Shown here: piece by piece, positions 1 to 7,117 of the stretch | How positions within the stretch are numbered: position 1 is the stretch's first letter | How the letters are laid out: each line of letters starts with the position of its first letter | NCBI GenBank assembly: GCA_023301545.1 | Contig: JALZUI010000074.1 | Location: forward strand, 1-19,706 | Length of the DNA stretch: 19,706 nt | Origin: Akkermansiaceae bacterium | Lineage (GTDB): Bacteria > Verrucomicrobiota > Verrucomicrobiia > Verrucomicrobiales > Akkermansiaceae | Reading direction: 5' to 3' | Translations under genes and position numbers: made by a program | Notes under the pieces: generated by a model | Seen by the model: the letters and a program-made list of their open reading frames with translations, nothing else | Told to the model about the DNA's origin: nothing | The model's database searches: none

Positions 1-330
1 GCGGAAACTTGTGATGATGTATTGGTGATGTATGGGGGACGCATTGTGGAACATGCCCCTGTGACAACGATTTTCGAAACCCCTCGTCACGCATATACCG
101 AAGGCCTTCTCTCTGCCCTACCAAAGCTCAGTAATACACCCAAAACCCCCCTCCATACAATTCCGGGGCAAGTGTCGTCTCTGCAAGACTTCGTTCCTGG
201 CTGTCGTTTCTGTCAACGTATGGAGCGAACAGGAGAAGTCATTGAGACTCGCGCTGATTTCATTGCGCTATCTCCTGATCACTGGGTGGCGAACTGTCCA
301 GAGTGCGTAACTAGTGCCGAGAGAGCTTGA
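1..330 (+). CDS. Oligopeptide/dipeptide ABC transporter ATP-binding protein, C-terminal fragment
   Basis: The reading frame is open from base 1, so this is the 3' end of a gene that begins outside the window; about 109 codons remain before the TGA. The first residues (AETCDDVLVMYGGRIVE) match the segment after the H-loop of OppD/DppD/OppF ATPases, where the family reads roughly 'AE.cDrv.VMyaG.ivE'. They are followed by the family's 'HPYT.GLL.a.P' region, here HAYTEGLLSALPKL. The tail carries the family-specific oligopeptide/dipeptide C-terminal extension with spaced cysteines (GCRFC near the middle, CPEC near the end) and HWVANC. By family knowledge the protein would energise peptide import at the inner membrane. 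The Walker motifs lie upstream and cannot be seen, so OppD-type versus OppF-type cannot be decided. The internal TTG at 22 is not a real start. Confidence 0.88.
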   Translation, partial: AETCDDVLVMYGGRIVEHAPVTTIFETPRHAYTEGLLSALPKLSNTPKTPLHTIPGQVSSLQDFVPGCRFCQRMERTGEVIETRADFIALSPDHWVANCPECVTSAERA

Positions 331-383
331 TTGTGGGGGCGGAAAAAAAGATTGCTTATTGTCCTTAAATGTTATTTCTATTG

Positions 384-412
384 AGGCCACCGCTTTCGGG
401 TGCACCTTTTTA
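384..412 (+). terminator. Possible weak terminator after the peptide-transporter ATPase gene
   Basis: An imperfect hairpin (AGG, bulge, CACC, 7-base loop, GGTG, bulge, CCT) runs straight into TTTTTATT. The stem is short and interrupted, so it would be a weak intrinsic terminator at best. It lies 54 bases past the stop codon, in the 247-base gap before pnp, where I see no supportable gene. Confidence 0.3.
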
Positions 413-530
413 TTCTTCAGAACTGGGAGTCGTCTCTGACATCTGTTTTTCATTGATGGAAAACAAAAGATAGATTTCAGAGTCTCCAAGTATTGAGATG
501 ATAAAGTGTGTAGCAAGGATGTGGTCCGAG

Positions 531-552
531 GATTAGTCGGTTCCGATTAATC
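531..552 (+). promoter_or_regulatory. Hairpin in the pnp leader
   Basis: GATTAGTCG and CGATTAATC form a 9-bp stem with one G.T wobble around a GTTC loop, ending 25 bases before the pnp ATG. No T-run follows, so it is not a terminator. In enterobacteria the pnp leader folds into a stem cut by RNase III and then processed by PNPase itself, giving autoregulation. A similar role here is an inference from position only. Confidence 0.45.
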
Positions 553-577
553 TTCAAAAGAAACCTAAAAGATACAA

Positions 578-2761
578 ATGAGTATACACACAATTACAAG
601 TAATGTGGGAGCAACCCCAATTACAATCGAAGCAGGAAAAATGGGCGGACTCGCCGACGGTGCAGTTACTGTTCGTCAAGGCGATACTATGATCATGGTT
701 ACCGCTGTTTCAGCTACTAAGGTCAAAGAAGGCCAAGATTGGTTCCCTCTCTCCGTAGAATATAAGGAGAAAGCATCTGCAGCTGGAGTCTTCCCTGGAG
801 GATACTTCAAGCGTGAAGGTCGCCCGACTGAGAAGGAAATTCTCACCTGTCGTATGACTGACCGTCCTCTCCGTCCGCTCTTCCCTAAGGGTTACCTCTA
901 CGAGACTCAAATCATCGCACTCCTTCTCTCTGCAGACGGCGTAAACGATTCTGACATCCTCTCAATGAACGGTGCTTCTGCAGCACTTGCGATCTCCGAT
1001 ATTCCATTCGCTGGACCTATCGGTGCGGTGCGCGTAGGAATGGTTAACGGTGAGTTCATCGTCAACCCTACTTTCGAACAACGTGAAGATAGCATTCTGG
1101 ACCTTGTTTACGTAGGTAATAAGAAAGACGTAATCATGATCGAAGGTGCCGCTAATGAACTTCCAGACGCGGAGTTCAAGAAGGCTCTTCGCTTTGCTCA
1201 AGAGCAAGTGCAAATCCTCATCTCTTCGCAAGAAGAGCTTGTTAAGCTCTGTGGTAAGGAAACACGTGAGTATGACCTGACCCTTCCTAAGGAAGAGCTT
1301 CTAGAAATCGCCTACGAAGTAGCAGGTGATCGTATCGAAGACGCGATTTACGCTCCATCTAAGGTTGCTCGTGCTAAAGCCGTAGCAGCTCTTAAGAAAG
1401 AAGTAGAAGTAGCGATGAAAGCGAAAAACCCGGACACATCTAGCTTCGACATCGACCAAGCATTCGACTACCTCCAGAAAAAAGCGTTCCGTGTTTCTAT
1501 CATGGAAAAAGGCATTCGTGCTGACGGACGTAAGATTGGTGATCTTCGTGAGCTTACAGGTGAAGTTGGTGAGATTCCTAAGGTACACGGATCGGCTCTT
1601 TTCGCTCGTGGCGAAACTCAAGCCCTCTCGATCGCTACGCTTGCACCTGCAGACGAGCGTCTTTACATGGACAACTACGCTGGTGGTGAAGATACCAAGA
1701 ACTTCTTCCTCCACTACAACTTCCCTCCATTCTCCGTTGGTGAAACTGGCCGTTTCGGTGGTCAGAATCGTCGTGAAATCGGTCACGGTGCTCTTGCCGA
1801 GCGCTCCATCGCACCAGTTCTCCCATGTCCTGAGGAGTTCCCATACACCATGCGTATCAGCTCAGAGATCATGTCCTCTAATGGATCGACCTCAATGGCG
1901 ACCGTATGTTCTGGCTCAATGGCTCTTATGCAAGCGGGTGTTCCTCTTAAGGCGCCTGTGGCAGGAATCTCCTGTGGTCTTGTAACAGAGAAAAACGAAG
2001 CTGGTGAACTACTTGATCACAAGCTCCTTCTCGACATCATCGGTTCAGAAGATTTCTTCGGCGACATGGACTTCAAACTCTGTGGAACTAAGGAAGGTGT
2101 TACCGGTTACCAACTCGACCTTAAGCTCCCTGGAGTTTCTCTCGACATCCTTGATGCTGCGATTGACGTGACCCAAAAAGGTCGTTGTGACGTTCTTGAC
2201 TACATGAACTCTATCATCAGCGAAGCGAAAGGAATGAGCGACAATGCTCCTCGTATCGAAACGATGAAAATTGACCAGTCTAAGATTGGTGAACTCATTG
2301 GCCCTGGTGGTAAGAATATCCGTAGCATGCAGGCTGAGTCTGGCGCGGAAATTTCTGTTAGCGATGACGGTACGGTACAAATCTACGCAGCCAAGCCTGA
2401 GAGCATGGATCGTGCGAGAACTCTCCTTGAGCAAATGTTTGCTGAAGTTGAAGTGAATCAAACGTACACAGGTAAGATCGTGAGCACGACTAAGTTCGGT
2501 GCATTCATGCAAGTACTTCCTGGTAAGGACGGACTCATCCACATCTCTGAGCTCGCTCAAGGACGTGTAGAGAGAACGGAAGACGTAGTGAAAGTCGGTG
2601 AGGAAGTTACTGCTAAGTGTATCGGTGTTGACGAGAAAGGCCGCGTTAAGATGAGTATCAAAGCTCTCGGTGGTGGATCTGCTAAGTCAAGCAAGCCTGC
2701 TGCGAAAAAGGACGACACTCCACCTGAAGACGAAGAAGTAGTCGAGTTTACCCTTGGTTAA
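578..2761 (+). CDS. pnp: Polyribonucleotide nucleotidyltransferase (PNPase)
   Basis: Phosphorolytic 3'-5' exoribonuclease and RNA polymerase-like tailing enzyme that works in cytoplasmic mRNA decay. All PNPase parts are present in order in 727 residues (usual length about 700-720). The first RNase PH domain contains the GRPTEKEILTCRMTDRPLRPLFP block. An all-helical linker follows. The second RNase PH domain has GRFGGQNRREIGHGALAERS, the SSEIMSSNGSTSMA block and the catalytic GSEDFFGDMDFK, in which D492 and D498 align with the active-site aspartates of the E. coli enzyme. A KH domain with GPGG at 575-578 and an S1 domain from about 630 to 697 (FGAFMQVLPGKDGLIHISEL) follow, then an acidic tail. 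The ATG gives the normal N-terminus; no Shine-Dalgarno is visible before it. Neither rpsO nor another ribosomal gene adjoins it, unlike in many bacteria. It appears monocistronic. Confidence 0.98.
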   Translation: MSIHTITSNVGATPITIEAGKMGGLADGAVTVRQGDTMIMVTAVSATKVKEGQDWFPLSVEYKEKASAAGVFPGGYFKREGRPTEKEILTCRMTDRPLRPLFPKGYLYETQIIALLLSADGVNDSDILSMNGASAALAISDIPFAGPIGAVRVGMVNGEFIVNPTFEQREDSILDLVYVGNKKDVIMIEGAANELPDAEFKKALRFAQEQVQILISSQEELVKLCGKETREYDLTLPKEELLEIAYEVAGDRIEDAIYAPSKVARAKAVAALKKEVEVAMKAKNPDTSSFDIDQAFDYLQKKAFRVSIMEKGIRADGRKIGDLRELTGEVGEIPKVHGSALFARGETQALSIATLAPADERLYMDNYAGGEDTKNFFLHYNFPPFSVGETGRFGGQNRREIGHGALAERSIAPVLPCPEEFPYTMRISSEIMSSNGSTSMATVCSGSMALMQAGVPLKAPVAGISCGLVTEKNEAGELLDHKLLLDIIGSEDFFGDMDFKLCGTKEGVTGYQLDLKLPGVSLDILDAAIDVTQKGRCDVLDYMNSIISEAKGMSDNAPRIETMKIDQSKIGELIGPGGKNIRSMQAESGAEISVSDDGTVQIYAAKPESMDRARTLLEQMFAEVEVNQTYTGKIVSTTKFGAFMQVLPGKDGLIHISELAQGRVERTEDVVKVGEEVTAKCIGVDEKGRVKMSIKALGGGSAKSSKPAAKKDDTPPEDEEVVEFTLG

Positions 2762-2774
2762 GCCTTCTTAACTC

Positions 2775-2803
2775 TACCATTTCGCTGAAATAGCGAAGTG
2801 GTA
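2775..2803. other. Hairpin between pnp and its terminator
   Basis: A 12-bp inverted repeat with one G.T wobble (TACCATTTCGCT and AGCGAAGTGGTA, loop GAAAT) lies between the pnp stop and the terminator. It has no T-run. It could stabilise the pnp mRNA 3' end or add to termination for either converging gene; which one cannot be told from sequence. Confidence 0.55.
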
Positions 2804-2809
2804 TCATAC

Positions 2810-2847
2810 AAAAAACCCCGAGCTGAATCAGCTCGGGGTTTTTTTAT
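2810..2847. terminator. Bidirectional intrinsic terminator between pnp and the FHA gene
   Basis: The stem CCCCGAGCTG/CAGCTCGGGG (2816-2825 and 2829-2838, loop AAT) is flanked by a run of A on the left and a run of T on the right. It therefore works as a rho-independent terminator for pnp on the plus strand and for the converging dnaG-FHA unit on the minus strand. Confidence 0.93.
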
Positions 2848-2867
2848 TTTTAAAGGGGGCTCAACTT

Positions 2868-3629
2868 TTATTTTTGAGGAAGCTTTAACGTCACTTTGTT
2901 CTCTAATAAATCAGAGATGAGGTTCGAATCGTATTTGATATAGTGGAACGCCGCCAACCCAATTAAGAAACCCATAATAGCTAAGATGAAGAGCGCAAGA
3001 GGGTTCGTTGTATTAGCTCTGGATCGGCTACGATTAATTACAGGCGGTCTGTAGCTATTACCGGAATTCGATGGAAGGCCGCTCACGCGAGCCATAGTAG
3101 GCGCGCCACTCGCTTTACTAATCGTCGGGGGAGGAGGACTAGGCTTTGAGGGGCTACTTAGGTCGATTATTTCTTCGGCGTTTTCTGATCCTTTAGTCTT
3201 ACTCGTGCGCTTATCGAGAGAGATTGATTCAATGATATCGTGATGTAGAGCCTCGATTTCAGGAACGAGCTCAGGGCTTACGTAGAACTTGGAGTTTGCG
3301 GGTTCTTTTCCGAGGTTAGCGATCTCCTCCTTGCTGAGGCTAAAACGTATTTCAGTGTCTCCGACATGGACTGAGGAAGCGGCCACGAGCTCAGCTTTTT
3401 TGACTTTTTCGCCATCGATGGTGATTCCATTGGTAGAGTCAAGATCCTTGATGACGAAGCCCCCAAGTACACGGTAGATCGAACAGTGGTGTGAGGAAAC
3501 AGAATCACAGTCAGCAATGATGATATGGTTTTCCTCGGTCTTACCGATTTTAATTTCTAATTGGTTGAGATCAAAGCCAAACTTGGCTTTGGGGTCTTGA
3601 TCTTCTCCGATGATAAATACCTTAGGCAT
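2868..3629 (-). CDS. FHA-domain protein with a C-terminal membrane anchor
   Basis: A 253-residue protein. Residues 4-98 form a forkhead-associated fold: IKIGK at 26-30, SVSSHHCSI at 43-51 and DLDSTNGITIDG at 62-73 correspond to the family blocks GR, SRxH and STNG. FHA domains bind phosphothreonine peptides. In this copy the usual GR arginine is Lys30 and the Arg of SRxH is Ser46, so binding may be altered. Residues about 100-155 are charged, 158-205 are a Ser/Pro/Arg-rich linker, and 210-231 is one hydrophobic helix followed by a short 22-residue tail. The FHA domain should thus face the cytoplasm, tethered to the inner membrane. It starts 42 bases after dnaG and is probably cotranscribed with it. 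No Ser/Thr kinase is seen in the window, and the substrate is unknown. Confidence 0.85.
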   Translation of the reverse strand: MPKVFIIGEDQDPKAKFGFDLNQLEIKIGKTEENHIIIADCDSVSSHHCSIYRVLGGFVIKDLDSTNGITIDGEKVKKAELVAASSVHVGDTEIRFSLSKEEIANLGKEPANSKFYVSPELVPEIEALHHDIIESISLDKRTSKTKGSENAEEIIDLSSPSKPSPPPPTISKASGAPTMARVSGLPSNSGNSYRPPVINRSRSRANTTNPLALFILAIMGFLIGLAAFHYIKYDSNLISDLLENKVTLKLPQK

Positions 3630-3671
3630 GGCTAAGAGTTACTCAGAGAGGCTTTTTTTGTAAATAGATTT

Positions 3672-5510
3672 TTATGTTTTCTCGATTTCGCGGAATTCAA
3701 CCTTGGATTGAGAAATAAACTTAATTTGGTCTTCGATGTGCTTGATTTCTGACACTGCTAAGTCTGTTCGGCCTATTTCTAACGCGAGTCGCTTACGGGT
3801 GCGTTCGATATAGTCAAGGGAGAGGTCATAGAAGACTTGCTGCATTTCGTCGATAGGTTGTCTGACGGCAGCGATGGGACGTGCGGGGTTAAGGTGGTTG
3901 TAGAGCGGAGTTAGCGTCAGGCGAAGTTGGGGTGAAAGCCCCTCGATAAAGGAGAGGACGCTACTAGAGTTCTCTGGGCGAGGCTGCTCACAGAGGAGGG
4001 ACATGAAGACGCTGTGTCCTGATAGTCCGTCACTCGCTGCCGCTAAGGGCTCGATTTGATCCTGCATCCAGTCGTAGGCTTCGGGGCTATTCATCGCGAT
4101 ATGACAGAGTGCTGAGAGGCCTTGGTGCATTTTGATCGGCTCGATCCGCTCGTCAGTCTCTTCAGTGCTAGGAGAGTTCGGTCTGACGGGGCGCTGCTGG
4201 CGTTTTTTACGACGGGAAGCATTCCGAATGTCGTCCTCGCTGATTCCTAGGCGCGAGGAGAGAAAACTGAGGGCAGCGTGGAGCTGGAAGTTGTCAGTCA
4301 TGGCCGCTAGTAACTCGCTCATCTCGCTCGCCAGTTCTGCTTTTTCGCTAGCGCTATCGAGGTTACGCTGGCTTGCCTCGTATCGGACCTTGTAGTCAAA
4401 GAAGTCGAGCGCGCCTTCTAAGCACTTGGCAAAGGCTTCCTCGCCTTGCTTCTGCATGAGCGAATCGGGGTCTTCTCCCTCGGGCATGACGACGACTTTT
4501 ACTGTTAGGCCGACTTTAGCTAATTCAACAAAGGCCTTTTCAGTGGCCTTTTGCCCTGCTTTGTCGGAGTCAAAGCAGATGAGGGCGTTTTTCGTGTAGC
4601 GCTTTAGGATTACAGCGTGCTCTGGGGTACAGGCGGTTCCCTGGGTTGCGATCGCAAAGTCAAACCCTCGTTCATGGCAGGCGATGACGTCCATTTGGCC
4701 TTCGCACAGGAGGGCGAATCCGATTTTTGGAATTTGTTTCCTGGCTTTATCAAGCCCAAAGACGACCTTGGATTTTTTGAAAATGGTTGTCTCAGGAGAA
4801 TTGATGTATTTCCCCGAGCGTGGATCTTCGCGAAGTTGGCGCCCAGAGAAGGCGATGATGTCACCAAAGTCGTTCGCGATAGGGAACATGAGCCGGTCGC
4901 GGAAGCGGTAGTAGAGCCCGCGCTGACGATTCTCGTTGGCATTCGCTAAGCCTGCTTCGACTAACTCGAGCGCTTTGTAGCCTTTGTTTTTAGCCCATTC
5001 AATTACTTGAGCGGAAGTTTCTGGGTGGTAGCCGACGAGCCAGTTTGAGGCCATCTCGGAGCCAAATCCTCGCGATTTAAGGTAGTCTCTCGCATGCTGC
5101 GCTTTGGGATCCTTGAGGAGTAGCTCGTGCATGAATTTGGCGAAGTCATTGTGCAGTTCAATGAGGCGAGACTTCCCTTTGCGAGCAGCAATCTGCTGTG
5201 GAGTTTCCTCCTGCATTTGGATCGAAATATTCGCCCAGCCTGCCATTTTCTTAAGAGCGTCGAGAAAGGGGAGGTTCTCCTGTTTCATCACAAAGGAGAG
5301 GGCGTCGCCGCCTTCGCCACAACCAAAGCATTTATAATATTGGCGTTGTGGGTTGACGTTGAAAGAGGGGCTTTTCTCGCTATGAAAAGGGCAGCAAGCT
5401 TTGTAGGTTGAACCCGCTCGTTTTAGGTCTGGAACGTAACGCGTAACGACCTCGACGATGTCATTGGCGTCGAGAATTTGTTGTTTGGTATCGTCGGAGA
5501 TGCGGGCCAC
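3672..5510 (-). CDS. dnaG: DNA primase
   Basis: Synthesises RNA primers at the replication fork. The 612 residues include the N-terminal CHC2 zinc ribbon with Cys40, His43, Cys61 and Cys64, the same numbering as in E. coli DnaG. The basic RNA-polymerase core motif (YRFRDRLMFPI, about 201-211) follows. The Toprim domain has EGQMD (Glu270) and CFDSDKAG (Asp314 and Asp316), the metal-binding catalytic acids, then GEDPDSLM near 345-352. The C-terminal third is the divergent helicase-binding region expected to contact DnaB. The start is GTG; it places the zinc ligands exactly as in homologues. There is only a weak purine stretch (AAGAG) upstream. The neighbours are not the rpsU/rpoD of the enterobacterial operon; instead an FHA-protein gene follows. 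It is divergent from the NfeD gene. Confidence 0.98.
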   Translation of the reverse strand: MARISDDTKQQILDANDIVEVVTRYVPDLKRAGSTYKACCPFHSEKSPSFNVNPQRQYYKCFGCGEGGDALSFVMKQENLPFLDALKKMAGWANISIQMQEETPQQIAARKGKSRLIELHNDFAKFMHELLLKDPKAQHARDYLKSRGFGSEMASNWLVGYHPETSAQVIEWAKNKGYKALELVEAGLANANENRQRGLYYRFRDRLMFPIANDFGDIIAFSGRQLREDPRSGKYINSPETTIFKKSKVVFGLDKARKQIPKIGFALLCEGQMDVIACHERGFDFAIATQGTACTPEHAVILKRYTKNALICFDSDKAGQKATEKAFVELAKVGLTVKVVVMPEGEDPDSLMQKQGEEAFAKCLEGALDFFDYKVRYEASQRNLDSASEKAELASEMSELLAAMTDNFQLHAALSFLSSRLGISEDDIRNASRRKKRQQRPVRPNSPSTEETDERIEPIKMHQGLSALCHIAMNSPEAYDWMQDQIEPLAAASDGLSGHSVFMSLLCEQPRPENSSSVLSFIEGLSPQLRLTLTPLYNHLNPARPIAAVRQPIDEMQQVFYDLSLDYIERTRKRLALEIGRTDLAVSEIKHIEDQIKFISQSKVEFREIEKT

Positions 5511-5584
5511 GGTGCTCTTGGGTTAAATCGCACTAAAACGGAATCGGAGAAAATCGTAAAGCATAAACGATTCACCCCTAGAGT

Positions 5585-5613
5585 TTGACAGGACCAACCC
5601 TCTGGCCTAATAA
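5585..5613 (+). promoter_or_regulatory. Promoter of the NfeD gene, giving a probably leaderless transcript
   Basis: A perfect TTGACA (5585-5590) is followed after 17 bases by TAATAA (5608-5613), a modest -10. Transcription would begin about seven bases on, at or next to the A of the ATG at 5620, so little or no leader is expected. No Shine-Dalgarno sequence could fit. Confidence 0.55.
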
Positions 5614-5619
5614 TACATT

Positions 5620-7032
5620 ATGCCAAAGCTTTTCAGTATTCTCAGTGCTCTTTTGATGATTTTACCGCTCTCTGCTGAGCTGGTTAGCTATGCTGATAAG
5701 GTCGTGGTGCTAGAGATTGGTGAGAAGGCTCTGGTGAATAAGCAGTCCTTTAAGTTCTGGCAGCGGACGCTCGCTCGGGTCAATGAGGAAGGCGCCAAGG
5801 CGGTGATTTTTGAGCTCGATACTCCTGGAGGCTTGGCTTTTGATACTAAGGATTTAATGGTGAATGAGCTGCGGGATTTAGAGGTTCCTTCATACGCTTT
5901 TATTGATGATGAAGCGATTAGTGCGGGTGCAATGATTTCGATTGCTTGTGATGAAATCTGGATGACGCCCGGGAGCACGATTGGAGCGGCCGCTATCATT
6001 AATGGAAATGGGGTAGAGATCGAAAAAGTGATGCGCGGAAAGCTAGAGTCTTTCTTCGATGCCAACATTCGTGCAGTGACAAAGGATAAGGGGCATCCAA
6101 CCGAAATCGTGCAAATGATGATGTTTATCGATGATGAACGGGTGCGGAGGTATGGCCCAGCTAAAGTACAAAAAGGGAAACTCCTTACCCTAACGGCCTC
6201 AGAGGCGGTGCAGCAGTTTAAAGGCAAGCCTCTCTTGGCTAAAGGAATTGCGGAGTCACGCGAAGAATTATTCCAGAAGCTTGGGTTCACTGCCGAGGAC
6301 GTGGTCGTAGCTGAGCAAACAGGGTTTGAGTCGCTCGCTTGGCATGTGTCGGCTTGGTCTAGCTTATTGATTTTGATTGGGGTTGGAGGAATTTATTTTG
6401 AGATGAAATCTCCTGGTTTCGGATTAGGGATTGCAGTCGCAGCAGCGGCCTTTGGGGTCTTCTTTTTTGGGAATTTTGTTGCCGGTAATTTAGCAGGCTA
6501 TGAGGTCGTTGCGGTGTTTGTATTGGGTGTCATCTTCGTTATTCTGGAGATTGCTATTTTCCCCGGGATGATCATGGGGATTATTGGTGGATGTATGATG
6601 GTGGGAGCGCTTTTGTTTTCGATGGTAGATCGTTTCGATTTTAAGCGTCTGGGGGAGCAAGACTTCTTCACGGGCGAAAAATTCTCTGTGGTCGATGTGT
6701 TCTTCTTTCCGCTTCTCTCGCTTGCCATTGGTCTTGTCGGTGGTTTGGGCTTAATTTTATTGATGATAAAGTATCTGCCTAACCTGCCTATTCCTGGGTT
6801 TGTTCTGAAACGTACAATCGGAGCAGGGGGCTCAGTAGCGCAAGTGGATTCAGCTGTTGAGGAGTTGGAGGGACAAGTTGGCGTCGCCACGATGGATCTT
6901 CGACCTGCTGGGAAAATCGCAATAGGGGAGACGATTTATGATGTGATTACGAAGGGCGAATTTATTGAAAAAGGCTCGTCTGTCCGCATTGTAGCCAAGG
7001 AGCAGATGCGAACGATCGTAGAGAAGGCCTGA
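5620..7032 (+). CDS. NfeD-family membrane-bound serine protease (long form)
   Basis: The 470-residue protein has a signal peptide (1-19), then a ClpP-class Ser-Lys protease domain, about 27-225. This contains FELDTPGG near 65-71, an oxyanion-type glycine pair, and AISAGAMI with the likely nucleophile Ser101. Lys141 lies 40 residues further on, matching the Ser97/Lys138 dyad spacing of the archaeal 1510-N NfeD protease. Next comes a membrane region of about five helices (244-260, 264-285, 293-312, 314-335, 362-384), and last a soluble OB-fold NfeD domain, about 415-462 (GQVGVATMDLRPAGK...). Long NfeD proteins are thought to cleave the hydrophobic ends of stomatin/SPFH proteins and to help in membrane quality control. 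No SPFH gene adjoins it here, though that pairing is common. It is transcribed alone and ends at a bidirectional terminator. Confidence 0.9.
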   Translation: MPKLFSILSALLMILPLSAELVSYADKVVVLEIGEKALVNKQSFKFWQRTLARVNEEGAKAVIFELDTPGGLAFDTKDLMVNELRDLEVPSYAFIDDEAISAGAMISIACDEIWMTPGSTIGAAAIINGNGVEIEKVMRGKLESFFDANIRAVTKDKGHPTEIVQMMMFIDDERVRRYGPAKVQKGKLLTLTASEAVQQFKGKPLLAKGIAESREELFQKLGFTAEDVVVAEQTGFESLAWHVSAWSSLLILIGVGGIYFEMKSPGFGLGIAVAAAAFGVFFFGNFVAGNLAGYEVVAVFVLGVIFVILEIAIFPGMIMGIIGGCMMVGALLFSMVDRFDFKRLGEQDFFTGEKFSVVDVFFFPLLSLAIGLVGGLGLILLMIKYLPNLPIPGFVLKRTIGAGGSVAQVDSAVEELEGQVGVATMDLRPAGKIAIGETIYDVITKGEFIEKGSSVRIVAKEQMRTIVEKA

Positions 7033-7054
7033 TAAGGATCGTACTCATTAAGGG

Positions 7055-7105
7055 GTAAACAAAAAAACGCAACGGGCGAACCCATTGCGTTTTTTGTTTG
7101 GTTTA
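7055..7105. terminator. Bidirectional intrinsic terminator between the NfeD gene and acnB
   Basis: A long inverted repeat begins with GTAAAC and ends with GTTTAC. Its core AACGCAA-C-GGG / CCC-A-TTGCGTT closes on a CGAA tetraloop (7077-7080) with one C/A mismatch. A-rich and T-rich flanks make it a good terminator on both strands for the two converging genes. Confidence 0.92.
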
Positions 7106-7117
7106 CGGCCAAGTAGC

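Noticed and set aside
268..516. 82-codon minus-strand ORF between the transporter gene and pnp
   Set aside because: It overlaps the end of the upstream gene, shows no recognisable domain, and no ribosome-binding signal; the region reads as ordinary intergenic DNA.
1301..2560. Long antisense and alternate-frame ORFs across pnp (161, 164 and 171 codons)
   Set aside because: They lie wholly inside a highly conserved gene, have compositionally odd translations (Ser/Arg/Thr/Val-rich), and match no family; they are shadows of the pnp codon usage.
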